Part shown: positions 42,594 to 51,397 of the stretch, in pieces | Layout of the letters: each line of letters opens with the position of its first letter | How positions within the stretch are numbered: the first letter of the stretch is position 1 | DNA from: Rossellomorea orangium | GTDB taxonomy: Bacteria > Bacillota > Bacilli > Bacillales > Bacillaceae_B | NCBI RefSeq assembly: GCF_019334305.1 | Contig: NZ_JAHWGH010000014.1 | Coordinates: forward strand, 620,001-684,000 | Direction: 5' to 3' | Length of the DNA: 64,000 bases | The notes under the pieces: generated by a model | Seen by the model: only the letters and a program-made list of their open reading frames with translations | Told to the model about the DNA's origin: nothing | Databases searched by the model: none | Position numbers and translations under genes: made by a program

Positions 42594-43883
42594 ATGAGAA
42601 TTAGGGATTGGGATCGTAATTTGAAGGTCCGGCTGTTTGGGGAAGCAGCGATAAATATTACCTTCTGGATGTTCTTTCCGTTTTTGACGATTTATTTTAC
42701 AGAGTCATTCGGAAAGCAGACGGCAGGTTTATTATTGGTCCTTTCACAGGTATTCGCCGTCGTGGCGAACTTGATGGGAGGATATTGTGCGGACCGCTTC
42801 GGGCGTAAACGGATGATGGTCATATCGGCATTTGGACAAGGATTGGCATTTCTAATCTTTGGACTCGCCAGCTCACCGTGGCTCGATTCTGCCATGATCG
42901 GATTTATCTGTTTCAGTTTAGTAGGTGTGTTCGGCTCATTTTATTGGCCCGCAAGTCAGGCCATGGTGGCAGATGTCGTGGATGAGAAAGACCGGAGCCA
43001 TGTGTTTGCCGTCTTTTACACGTCTATCAATATCGCCGTCGTCGTAGGACCGATATTAGGGGGCATCTTCTACGTCCACTACCGCTTTCAATTATTGATC
43101 GCAGCGGCACTTATTTGTATCCTTTTAGCTCTTCTGCTATCTAAAATGACGAGGGAAACGGCACCCGCCGATAAGAATAAGCTCCTCGTCACTGAAGGAA
43201 AGAAGAAAGCATGGCATAGTGTATTGTCAGATCAATTTAAAGATTATAGTGTCATATTCAAGGACAAAACGTTCTTATTGTTTATTTTAGCGGGGGTTCT
43301 CGTAGGTCAGACATTCATGCAATTGGATCTCTTGATTCCTGTATATATTAAAGATGTGATGGATAAAGCCACTCTGTTCAGCTTCGGGGACTGGTCATTG
43401 ACCCTTGTAAGTGAGCAGGTATTTGGTTTAATCCTGTCCGAAAATGGATTCCTGGTGGCCCTTCTTACAGTGGTCATTACAAGATGGATCACAAAATTCC
43501 GCGAGCGTAATGTATTCATTCTATCTTCTCTCATCTATGCGGTTTCGATCTTTATGTTTGGTCAAACGAGTTCCGTATGGATGTTTGTGATCAGCATGGC
43601 GGTGTTCACATTTGCAGAGTTGATGACGGCCGGTATTCAGCAGAGCTTCGTATCAAAGCTTGCGCCGGAGCATATGCGTGGGCAGTATTTTGCCGCAGCC
43701 AGTCTGCGCTTCACGATTGCAAGGACGATTGCACCTCTGTCCATCACCCTGTCTCTTTATGTAGGATATGATTGGACGTTCATCATCCTTTCGATTCTTG
43801 CTCTTGTCAGTGCTGGACTCTTCTTCATCATGTTCGATCGTTTTGAGAAGGAAGAATTGGAACTGAAGAAAGCTGCTCATTAA
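42594..43883 (+). CDS. MFS transporter, MDR type (YttB-like)
   Basis: The 429-aa product has twelve membrane helices. The loop 2-3 motif GGYCADRFGRKRMM is the MFS signature and AVFYTSINIAVVVGPILGG matches the helix-5 region of drug:H+ antiporters. It resembles Bacillus YttB/YqjV multidrug-type MFS proteins. GGGAGGG lies 6-7 nt before the ATG. Substrate unknown. Confidence 0.88.
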   Translation: MRIRDWDRNLKVRLFGEAAINITFWMFFPFLTIYFTESFGKQTAGLLLVLSQVFAVVANLMGGYCADRFGRKRMMVISAFGQGLAFLIFGLASSPWLDSAMIGFICFSLVGVFGSFYWPASQAMVADVVDEKDRSHVFAVFYTSINIAVVVGPILGGIFYVHYRFQLLIAAALICILLALLLSKMTRETAPADKNKLLVTEGKKKAWHSVLSDQFKDYSVIFKDKTFLLFILAGVLVGQTFMQLDLLIPVYIKDVMDKATLFSFGDWSLTLVSEQVFGLILSENGFLVALLTVVITRWITKFRERNVFILSSLIYAVSIFMFGQTSSVWMFVISMAVFTFAELMTAGIQQSFVSKLAPEHMRGQYFAAASLRFTIARTIAPLSITLSLYVGYDWTFIILSILALVSAGLFFIMFDRFEKEELELKKAAH

Positions 43884-43920
43884 AAAAAGGAATGATCCGC
43901 AATGGATCATTCCTTTTCCT
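43883..43920. terminator. Bidirectional terminator
   Basis: GGAATGATCC and GGATCATTCC form a 10-bp perfect stem flanked by A and T runs, between convergent genes. Confidence 0.92.
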
Positions 43921-43926
43921 TTTCTA

Positions 43927-45534
43927 TTACAGTCCCAGATCAAATCCTTCATCATCAGACTGCAGCATTGTATTTAGACCAAGATCTGTTGAAAGACCAA
44001 GGTTGAATTCTGAATCTGAAGACTCTTCATTTTCCCATCGTGTGTAGCTTGCATCTGTATTTACACCAAGGTTTGATAGAAGAGACGATTCGTTGTCCTC
44101 GTCAGAAGATAAAAATCCAAGAGCAGTATCCGTACCTGCATTTAATCCTGCACTTCTATACTCTTCTTCTTCAGAATCCATTGATTCAGCCCATAGTCCC
44201 GCATTCACTGCGTTCATGACAGTAGCTGCAGATTCATTGTCTTCATCGTTTGTCATAGCACCAAGCATTAGGTTATTCGCTGCATTCGCTTCGAACTTGG
44301 AATAGTCTTCGCTGTTTTCAACAGTTGTCATAACAGAAGTATCGTTCATTGCTTCTACTTGAGAAGAATCACCATCTTCTTTATCCATTGTTCCAAGTAC
44401 CAGACCGTTTGCAGATTCAGTACCGATTGACGTTTTAGAAGAATCGTTTTCTTCACTGCCTTCTGTCATCACCCATACATTGGAATCAGTCATCGCATCA
44501 GCACTCACTTCATTCTCTTCATCAGATGCAGAAGCATTAAGAACAGAAGCAAGGTTTCCGGAAGTAGTAGAAGCATAAGAATCATCTTCTTCATTGTACA
44601 TCGTTTCATTCATGATTCCAGCGTCAGTCATAGCGTTTACTGCTGCTGATCCATCTTCTCCTTCAACTGCTGCGTTTACATCCTGAGATGCTCCCGCTTC
44701 AGTCATGGATGTGAAAGAATCGTCTTCTTCGCTGTACGTCGTTTCATTCATGACACCAGCTTCTGTATCAGCATTCACTTCTGCTGATCCGTCTTCTCCT
44801 TCAACTGCTGCGTTTACATCCTGGGATGCTCCTGCTTCTGTCTTTGAAGTAAAAGAATCGTCTTCTTCGCTGTACGTCGTTTCATTCATGACACCAGCTT
44901 CCGTATCAGCACTTACTGCTGCTGATTCGTCTTCTCCTTCAACCGCTGCGTTTACATCCTGAGATGCTCCTGCTTCTGTCTTTGAAGTAAATGAATCGTC
45001 CTCTTCGCTGTACGTTGTTTCATTCATGACACCAGCCTCTGTATCAGCATTCACTTCTGCCGACTCGTCTTCTCCTTCAACTGCTGCATTCACATCCTGG
45101 GATGCTCCCGCTTCTGTCTTTGAAGTCGCTGAATCTTCTTCTACTGTCGTTTCATTCATAACAGCTGCGTCTGTATCAGCGTTCACTTCTGCTGATTCGT
45201 CTTCTCCTTCAACGTTTGCGTTTACATCTGAAGTTGCTTCTGCACCGTTCTTGGTCATGACAGAATCATTTTCTTCATCCACAACCGTTTCATTGACGAC
45301 GTTTGCATCAGCATCGGCGTTTGCATCCGTATTCGATTCTTCGTCTGATCCTCCGATGTTAAGTCCATTTAATAAACCATCTTCTGAATCAAGGATGTTG
45401 ATGTTTTCCAATAACCCATCATTGCTACCCAGCAGTGAATCATTCCCTGCCGCTAAGCTCGTGTGACCTCCGATTGCAAGACTTGCTGCTAATCCACCTG
45501 TCATTACCAATGTTCTAAATACGCTTTTTCTCAT
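43927..45534 (-). CDS. Secreted acidic repeat protein, 535 aa, unknown family
   Basis: A signal peptide (MRKSVFRTLVMTGGLAASLA..., cleavage near residue 29) is followed by an extremely acidic, Asn/Ala/Thr/Ser-rich protein. The central part holds tandem 46-residue units whose core reads GASQDVNAAVEGEDES, AEVNADTEAGVMNET, TYSEEDDSFTSKTEA. Three units are nearly identical and others are diverged. There is no cysteine, membrane anchor, sortase motif or known binding module. It follows another secreted repeat protein with only a 33-bp gap, so the two are probably co-transcribed. An extracellular matrix, surface or calcium-binding role is conceivable but unsupported. GGAG lies 11 nt before the ATG. 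Confidence 0.85.
   Translation of the reverse strand: MRKSVFRTLVMTGGLAASLAIGGHTSLAAGNDSLLGSNDGLLENINILDSEDGLLNGLNIGGSDEESNTDANADADANVVNETVVDEENDSVMTKNGAEATSDVNANVEGEDESAEVNADTDAAVMNETTVEEDSATSKTEAGASQDVNAAVEGEDESAEVNADTEAGVMNETTYSEEDDSFTSKTEAGASQDVNAAVEGEDESAAVSADTEAGVMNETTYSEEDDSFTSKTEAGASQDVNAAVEGEDGSAEVNADTEAGVMNETTYSEEDDSFTSMTEAGASQDVNAAVEGEDGSAAVNAMTDAGIMNETMYNEEDDSYASTTSGNLASVLNASASDEENEVSADAMTDSNVWVMTEGSEENDSSKTSIGTESANGLVLGTMDKEDGDSSQVEAMNDTSVMTTVENSEDYSKFEANAANNLMLGAMTNDEDNESAATVMNAVNAGLWAESMDSEEEEYRSAGLNAGTDTALGFLSSDEDNESSLLSNLGVNTDASYTRWENEESSDSEFNLGLSTDLGLNTMLQSDDEGFDLGL
44596..45285. repeat. 138-bp in-frame tandem repeats
   Basis: The same anchor (tgcgtttaca or its variant) starts at 44671, 44809, 44947 and 45085, exactly 138 bp apart, and then at 45217 (132 bp, two codons shorter). 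Boundaries of the outer degenerate units are approximate. The central copies are nearly identical at DNA level, implying recent duplication or gene conversion. Confidence 0.85.
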
Positions 45535-45567
45535 TTTATTTTTCTCTCCTTTTAAAAGTTTTTAAGT

Positions 45568-46758
45568 TTATATACTTTTGAAAAGAAGAGAATCTTGAGG
45601 TGGTTGGGACGGTGGTGCGTTTAACCACTGATCATAGTAGAGATTATTTTTCTCGTACATATTGGTTTTTTGTAAGTTGACGGCCGTTGCATATTGCTCC
45701 GACACAACCCATAGAGAAGATGATCCTGTTACCTGACCGCTCATTCCACTTGTACTGGATGACTGACTGGTTGAATTCATTGTAGTCGTCGTCAGGACCG
45801 GTTCCATCTTTTTACGGGGTGGAGAAGGCTGTTCGTTCTGATTTTCAGGTACTTCCATTTTAACGGAACGCTCTTTCTCCACTTCAACCGGTTTTGTAAG
45901 TATGGTTTCAATTTGGTTTTTGGCTTTGCTTATTCCAATGGAGCTTTGATCAGATTCGACCGGAACTTCTTCTTTGACCGGTTCCTTTCGAACATCTGCC
46001 CTCTCCATTTCGACGTCACGATCTTTATCCTCTGTGTCGACCAAAGGCTCGTCGGGCACTTCTGTTTCAATGTCCAATTTGACAGCTGGTTCCTTTGAAA
46101 CATCGGCGTCGACTACACCGGTATCCACTTTCACCTGTGGATCTTTGGACACTTCGACATCGACGACCCCTGTATTCACTTTTACTTCAGGATCATCTGA
46201 CAGATCCACTTCCAACAGAGGTTTATCGTCTGACAATGATTCCGTCACAGGCTTCGTTGTTTCTACAACTGTGTTGGTAACCGTCTTCGTCGTTGAATCC
46301 ACTGTACCCGTTACAGATTTCGTTGTTTTTTCAACGGTATTGGTAACCGCTTTGGTGGTGTTGTTCACCGTTTCCGTTACAGGAGCCGCTGAGTCCCCTA
46401 CAATATCAGTAACTGGTTTTGTCGTGTGTTCAACGGTTTTATTAGCGGTGTTTCCAACAGTCTTTGTTGCAGCGTTCACTGTGCCTGTAACCGATTCTGT
46501 CGTCTGATCGACCGTATCTGTCACCGAATCAACCGTACTGGAAAGGATATTCCCTTTGGATTGCTGATCCTCCTCTGAAGGTTTGTCCTTCTCCTCGTCA
46601 GGAGCGGACACGGCTTCATTCACGGTCGTTGTCGCGCTGTCAGTGACAGCGTTGACTTCATCCGTCACATTGGAGAGAAGTCCCCCCTCTGCTGAAGCAA
46701 AGGTTGGAATACTGATGACTCCAAGAAAAAGCAAAGCCTGAATTAGGCATTTTTGCAC
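45568..46758 (-). CDS. Secreted Val/Thr-rich repeat protein, 396 aa, unknown family
   Basis: A signal peptide (LIQALLFLGVISIPTFASAEGG) leads into 11-residue repeats of the type TTKxVTxTVxx over residues 70-175, as in amphipathic LEA-like or fibre-forming helices. Two 17-residue beta-like repeats follow (DPEVKVNTGVVDVEVSK, DPQVKVDTGVVDADVSK, then a third diverged unit). A charged Lys/Glu region, a Ser/Thr linker, and a unique aromatic C-terminus (NNLYYDQWLNAPPSQPP) complete the protein. No anchor motif is seen. GTG is the start, with GGAGG 12 nt upstream. Function unknown; the partner gene is immediately downstream. Confidence 0.78.
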   Translation of the reverse strand: MQKCLIQALLFLGVISIPTFASAEGGLLSNVTDEVNAVTDSATTTVNEAVSAPDEEKDKPSEEDQQSKGNILSSTVDSVTDTVDQTTESVTGTVNAATKTVGNTANKTVEHTTKPVTDIVGDSAAPVTETVNNTTKAVTNTVEKTTKSVTGTVDSTTKTVTNTVVETTKPVTESLSDDKPLLEVDLSDDPEVKVNTGVVDVEVSKDPQVKVDTGVVDADVSKEPAVKLDIETEVPDEPLVDTEDKDRDVEMERADVRKEPVKEEVPVESDQSSIGISKAKNQIETILTKPVEVEKERSVKMEVPENQNEQPSPPRKKMEPVLTTTTMNSTSQSSSTSGMSGQVTGSSSLWVVSEQYATAVNLQKTNMYEKNNLYYDQWLNAPPSQPPQDSLLFKSI

Positions 46759-46829
46759 TGCGTCTTGTCACCTCCTTCCGATTCAAATAGCGGATGCTAA
46801 AATGTTCTTTTGAATAGTGCTGTATCTGT

Positions 46830-46867
46830 TGTACCTGGTACAAAATGAATTGATTGTACCAGGTACA
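46830..46867. repeat. TGTACCTGGTACA inverted repeat
   Basis: TGTACCTGGTACA (46830-46842) and TGTACCAGGTACA (46855-46867) are perfect 13-bp inverted copies, each itself palindromic. Unlike the copy at 17411-17454, no T-run follows. It lies in the leader region of the two secreted-repeat genes. Confidence 0.75.
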
Positions 46868-47146
46868 CATGGTGTGTTGAAAAATCTTGTCCGACACCCA
46901 CCCTGCATCCCATTTTCACGAAGCTAACGAAGGTAGTTCATATTTGGATCACTTTTTTTCAAAAAAATTTATTTTTCTTCTGGAAAATTGTCAGAAAAGG
47001 ATGAATCTGAAAAATTCCGTTTACCCCCTTTTCCCATAAAAAGTGAGATGTTACAATGTACAACCGTAAGCAATCTTAACGTAGCTCTTTCGAGAGTTAG
47101 TCGGAGATTCCAATCAATACTACGCAAAGAAAGGATGTTGATTTCA

Positions 47147-47275
47147 ATGCATATCGGAAGCAAAGGCTGGTACGTACAAGAACTAAAAAAAGCAGGCGTA
47201 CGCCACTACGAAGAACGCTATGTCGAATCATACAAAAAACACGTTCTTGCAAACCTATTAGAACGTACAAAATAA
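47147..47275 (+). CDS. DUF2639 small protein (YflJ-like), 42 aa
   Basis: The protein MHIGSKGWYVQELKKAGVR... matches the short DUF2639 family found in Bacillus (YflJ-like). AAAGGA lies 11 nt before the ATG. The longer open frame upstream has no family resemblance. Function unknown. Confidence 0.82.
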   Translation: MHIGSKGWYVQELKKAGVRHYEERYVESYKKHVLANLLERTK

Positions 47276-47283
47276 ACATGAGA

Positions 47284-47341
47284 GGGACGGACCTCGATTC
47301 CTATGACCAGGTCATAGGAATGAAGGTCCGTCCCTTTTTTT
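47284..47341. terminator. GGACGGACC-type bidirectional terminator
   Basis: GGGACGGACCT and AGGTCCGTCCC (plus an inner ATTCCTATGACC/GGTCATAGGAAT stem) form a long hairpin with T-run. The GGGACGGACC arm recurs at 59664-59690 and in part near 51861 and 54834, so it is a dispersed repeat. Confidence 0.88.
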
Positions 47342-49166
47342 ATTTCAGTAGTTTAGATGAGTAGATGGGGTTCAGGTTTGGTTTGACAGAGTATCTTTTG
47401 GTACGGCTCAGTTTGTATGTTTTGTTTTTGAGCAGGTATGCTTTGTATTTTTGGTTCCATCTTTTCAGGGACCAAAGGATCAGTCCTGCTGTCAGGAGGG
47501 ACAATCCTCCGGTGGCCGGCCAGAAGTATGGTGAAATGACACCTGACTCGTACGCCAGTCCAATCGGTGAAAAGATGAAATATGTGAGTACGACTGAAGC
47601 CATCAATACAATGGAAAGTGGGATGCTGTATTTCCATGGCATCATGTCCACTTTCGGATTATAGCGGTATTCATATGGCTTCTCCATCGGTTTCCACCAG
47701 CCGATCATTAGCATCAAGAACACTTCTGCCACAAACAGAATTCCATAGATGTGAATGAAGTTGATGTCGATACTGAATCCGAATAGATGTCCCGTCCCCC
47801 ATACAAGCATGTAATACGTGATGACGTGAAGGATGATGACCGTTTTCGCAGCCACTGCCGGAATCCGTTTTGAAAACACCCCGACTAGCAAGACGACGAT
47901 GATCGGGATATTGAAGAAGCCTGTAAATCGCCTGATCAAGTCCCATAACCCGTCTGTTGCATGGATCAGTAATGGAGAAACGCACATGGATACAACGGCC
48001 AGCAGTGCACCGAACCATTTACTGATGGTGATCAACTTCTGATCGCTCACTCCCGGATTGAATTGAGGCTTGTAAATATCAAGGGCGAATAGTGTCGCTG
48101 CACTGTTTAACAATGAGTTAAAGGAGCTTAGCACCGCTCCAAGCAATACAGCCAGGAAAAATCCCGTCAAATAAGAAGGAAGCACGGCGTTGATCAATGC
48201 AGGATATGCCAAGTCCACACTTTTCAAAGAATCTCCATACAGATGAAAGGCGATGACGCCCGGAAGCATCATCATAAATGGGACCAGGAGTTTATAGAAG
48301 CCCGAAATGATGACGCCTTTCTGCCCTTCCGCCAGATTCTTTGCACCTAAAGTACGCTGGATCACATATTGATTGGAAGCCCAGTAGAATAAATTCGCAA
48401 AAAGCAGGCCAGTAAAAATAGTCGAAAATGGGACGGAATCCGATGCAGATCCAATGGAATTAAGCTTCTCCGGGTTCTTCGTCGCAATCTCCTTCACGCC
48501 GGAGAAGATGTTTCCATCTCCAAGCGCATAAAATCCTAAAATCGGTACAAGGATTCCAATGATCAAGAGTCCCACTCCATTTAATGTATCCGAAATCGCA
48601 ACAGCCTTCAGTCCCCCGAAAATGGCATAAATACTGCCAATGATGCCGATTGTCCACACAATCACCCATATCGATTGCGTATAGGATATGCCGAGCAGTT
48701 CAGGAATATCGAATAACTTCAGAACGGCCAGAGCCCCTGAATAAAGCATAGAAGGAATCGTCACAAACACATATCCCAGCATAAAGAGAATGGTCGTATA
48801 TTGGCGGACGCCCTTATCATATCGTTGATTGAGAAACTCAGGTAATGTGGTGAAACTTCTCCCCAAATATTTTGGGAGCAAATACAGGGCCATGATGATG
48901 ATGGCAAATGCGGCGGTCACTTCCCACGCCATGTTCGACAGGTTCGCACGGAACGCCTGCCCATTCAAACCCACCAATTGTTCTGCAGATAAATTGGTGA
49001 GTAGCAGCGACCCTGCAATAAAGGTTCCTGTCAGCCCCCTCCCTGCCAGAAAATAACCCGTGGAGTCATTCAGGGACCCCTTTGTTTTTATGTATGAAAC
49101 CCACGCAACCAATCCCATAAAAAAGACACAGGATACTAGTGTAAACAGTAAACCATTCTCAAACAT
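47340..49166 (-). CDS. Sodium:solute symporter (SSS family)
   Basis: The 608-aa product has about fourteen membrane helices and SSS signatures: YFLAGRGLTGTFIAGSLLLTNLSAEQLVGLNG and FLAVLLGAVLSSFNSLLNSAATLFALDIYKP. It resembles SGLT-like bacterial symporters for sugars or other organic solutes. ATG 49166 (MFENGLLF) has GAAGGGAAGA upstream; an in-frame ATG six codons earlier lacks one. Substrate not resolvable. Confidence 0.9.
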   Translation of the reverse strand: MFENGLLFTLVSCVFFMGLVAWVSYIKTKGSLNDSTGYFLAGRGLTGTFIAGSLLLTNLSAEQLVGLNGQAFRANLSNMAWEVTAAFAIIIMALYLLPKYLGRSFTTLPEFLNQRYDKGVRQYTTILFMLGYVFVTIPSMLYSGALAVLKLFDIPELLGISYTQSIWVIVWTIGIIGSIYAIFGGLKAVAISDTLNGVGLLIIGILVPILGFYALGDGNIFSGVKEIATKNPEKLNSIGSASDSVPFSTIFTGLLFANLFYWASNQYVIQRTLGAKNLAEGQKGVIISGFYKLLVPFMMMLPGVIAFHLYGDSLKSVDLAYPALINAVLPSYLTGFFLAVLLGAVLSSFNSLLNSAATLFALDIYKPQFNPGVSDQKLITISKWFGALLAVVSMCVSPLLIHATDGLWDLIRRFTGFFNIPIIVVLLVGVFSKRIPAVAAKTVIILHVITYYMLVWGTGHLFGFSIDINFIHIYGILFVAEVFLMLMIGWWKPMEKPYEYRYNPKVDMMPWKYSIPLSIVLMASVVLTYFIFSPIGLAYESGVISPYFWPATGGLSLLTAGLILWSLKRWNQKYKAYLLKNKTYKLSRTKRYSVKPNLNPIYSSKLLK

Positions 49167-49374
49167 CGGACTTCTTCCCTTCATATTTATTATATGTGTT
49201 TGAGAAAGTTCCCCAAAAGTTATACTAGTAAACTATTATTTTTGGAAAATTATTAAAAATAGTCATAAGGAACCACCACGTTTTTCCATTGAAATACTTT
49301 TGAAAAAACGGTTGTGGAGGGCTTTCTTCCTGTGATAAAGTAAAGAACATATTTTAAAAATAACTTCATACGAA

Positions 49375-49519
49375 TTCCTTATATATCTATGGTGATATGG
49401 ACCATAAGTCTCTACCTGGCAGCCGTAAATTGCTAGACTATAAGGAAAGTCTTTTCTATATGCTACGTGTATGGAGACTTTCCCTATGTTTATTAGAGAA
49501 TGTCTTCATGCACTTTTTT
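49375..49519 (+). promoter_or_regulatory. Guanine-type purine riboswitch with transcription-termination platform
   Basis: P1 pairs TTCCTTATA (49375-49383) with TATAAGGAA (49439-49447). Conserved loops are visible: TGATATGG, AAGTCTCTACC, CCGTAAAT and GACTAT. The pyrimidine equivalent to position 74 is C, giving guanine/hypoxanthine specificity. The P1 3' strand also pairs in an antiterminator (GGAAAGTCT 49444-49452 with AGACTTTCC 49475-49483). The terminator is GTGTATGGAGAC (49467-49478) with GTCTTCATGCAC (49502-49513) and six T. Guanine should favour termination. Confidence 0.93.
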
Positions 49520-49603
49520 ATTTGCTTTTTTGAGAAGTCTGACATCATACGACATATACCTTGAGGATTCGATGAAGAAATCATTTTTTGGAGGAATGGT
49601 ATT

Positions 49604-50797
49604 GTGAGTTTAGTGTATGGCATCTTATCTTTACTTGGCGTTTTATTTCTAGCGTGGTTGTTGAGCAGCAACCGCTCGGCCATTCAATGGCGGACGATCG
49701 TCATCGGCATCTGCCTCGAATTTCTACTTGTTCTTTTCGTATTGAAGGTTCCGTTTGGACAAACGGTCCTGAAGAAAGCGGCACTCGGTGTCCAGAAAGT
49801 CATTGATTACAGCAATGAAGGAATCATGTTTGTGTTCGGCGGATTCTTTGAAAAAGGGACGAACATCTCATTTGTTTTTGCCATCAATGTGTTAGGCGCC
49901 ATCATCTTTATTTCTGCCCTTATTTCTGCTCTTTACTATTTGCGCATCATCCCGTTCTTTGTAAAATACATCGGGATTGGATTAGGAAAGATCCTTGGTA
50001 CGACGAAGGTCGAGTCGTTTAACGCGATCGGGAATTCGTTCCTCGGTTTGGCGGAAGCTCCCCTGTTGATCAAGCCTTACTTAGTGAAGCTGACCCGTTC
50101 TGAATTATTTGCCGTCATGGTAGGGGGAACGGCTTCAGCGAGTGGCGCCATCCTGATTGGATACTCACTGATGGGGATCGATATGAAATTCCTTCTTCTG
50201 TCTGTATTCAGTGTTCCCATCGTCTCCCTCGTCATCGCGAAGATCATTGAACCGGAAACAGAAGAATCGGCGACGAACGGAGATATTTCGTTAGGAAAAA
50301 CCACTCATACGAACGTATTTGAAGCGATTTCCGAAGGCGCACTGAGCGGAACTCAATTAGCCATTAATATTGGTGGGCTATTGATCGCATTCATCGGGAT
50401 ACTGGCGGCCGTGAATGGACTGCTTGGATTAGTGGATACAAGCCTATCAACTGTCTTTGGCTACGTATTCTATCCTCTTGCACTACTCGTCGGCATCCCG
50501 ATGGATGAAGCATTCCGTGCCGCGTCCATCATCGGGACGAAGCTTTCTGTAAACGAGTTCGTGGCTTACAAAGAGCTCTCTGGCATGATGAACGAGCTTT
50601 CACCCAAGACCGTGGCGATCCTTTCTGTTGCCCTTTGTAATTTCGCCAACCTGTCTTCCATCGGACAGCTGATCGTCGGACTAGGTTCATTAGAACCGAC
50701 GCAACGACCGATGGTGTCTAAACTAAGCTTGAAAGCCATCCTTGCAGGAACACTCGCAAGCTTTATCACAGCCATCATCATTAGTATATTTCTATAA
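49604..50797 (+). CDS. nupG: Purine nucleoside transporter, NupC/CNT family (NupG-like)
   Basis: The 397-aa product is a concentrative nucleoside transporter with family motifs NSFLGLAEAPLLIKPYLVKLTRSELFAVMVGGTASASG and CNFANLSSIGQLIVGLG. It imports nucleosides with Na+ or H+. The start is GTG with GGAGG 9 nt upstream. The upstream guanine riboswitch points to purine nucleosides (guanosine, inosine), as for B. subtilis NupG (YxjA). Confidence 0.94.
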   Translation: MSLVYGILSLLGVLFLAWLLSSNRSAIQWRTIVIGICLEFLLVLFVLKVPFGQTVLKKAALGVQKVIDYSNEGIMFVFGGFFEKGTNISFVFAINVLGAIIFISALISALYYLRIIPFFVKYIGIGLGKILGTTKVESFNAIGNSFLGLAEAPLLIKPYLVKLTRSELFAVMVGGTASASGAILIGYSLMGIDMKFLLLSVFSVPIVSLVIAKIIEPETEESATNGDISLGKTTHTNVFEAISEGALSGTQLAINIGGLLIAFIGILAAVNGLLGLVDTSLSTVFGYVFYPLALLVGIPMDEAFRAASIIGTKLSVNEFVAYKELSGMMNELSPKTVAILSVALCNFANLSSIGQLIVGLGSLEPTQRPMVSKLSLKAILAGTLASFITAIIISIFL

Positions 50798-50888
50798 TTT
50801 TTTGCGTCATTTATGTTTCTTCCCGAGCCATTTAGTGAATAGTATAAGGTAGAAATCTTTTTCACATTGACAACGGAAGGTGAAACCA

Positions 50889-51392
50889 TTGAGAGAAAAA
50901 AAGACCATGAAAGAAACGAAAACCAGTAAAACGACCCACGTTCTTCCACCTGATACGAACCATCACGGTACGTTATTCGGTGGAAAACTGATGGCCTATA
51001 TAGACGATGTAGCCTCCATCGCCGCAACCCGACATGCCCGAAAGCCTGTCGTAACGGCATCCACGGATTCTGTCGACTTCCTTCAACCCATTAAAGTCGG
51101 CGACGCCGTTACACTGGAAGCCATCGTCACGTACACGGGACGAAGCTCCATGGAAATCTGTGTGAAAGTGACATCAGAGGTGCTCCTGACTGGAGAAACC
51201 AATGTGGCTGCCATCTCCTTCTTAACGTTTGTAGCATTGGAAGGAAACAAACCAGCCGTGATTCCTGAAGTGGTTCCAGAAACGGAAGAAGAGAAATGGC
51301 TGAACGAAACAGCTAAAAATCGGGCTGAACACCGTAAAGCCCGTAAAAAACATAGTGAAGAGCTGGCGGAGTTTTTCCGTAAAGCGTATTAG
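50889..51392 (+). CDS. ykhA: Acyl-CoA thioesterase, hotdog fold (YkhA)
   Basis: The 167-aa product has the hotdog active-site segment DTNHHGTLFGGKLMAYIDDVASIAA with N24 and D39/D40. It hydrolyses acyl-CoA to free acid and CoA. TTG 50889 has GGAAGG 8 nt upstream; the GTG at 50880 lies inside that Shine-Dalgarno. The C-terminus carries a charged helical tail (AEHRKARKKHSEELAEFF). It follows nupG by 91 bp with no clear terminator. Confidence 0.92.
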   Translation: MREKKTMKETKTSKTTHVLPPDTNHHGTLFGGKLMAYIDDVASIAATRHARKPVVTASTDSVDFLQPIKVGDAVTLEAIVTYTGRSSMEICVKVTSEVLLTGETNVAAISFLTFVALEGNKPAVIPEVVPETEEEKWLNETAKNRAEHRKARKKHSEELAEFFRKAY

Positions 51393-51397
51393 TTTAG

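Noticed and set aside
44705-46507. Long plus-strand open frames (for example 44705-44962, 45026-45466, 45974-46507) opposite the two secreted repeat proteins
   Set aside because: They are mirror translations of biased repeat DNA (Ser/Ala/Pro-rich), lack ribosome-binding sites, and the minus-strand genes have signal peptides and proper starts.
47281-47341. Small RNA gene in the long GGACGGACC hairpin
   Set aside because: It has no separate promoter and its position after a gene end with a T-run fits a terminator.
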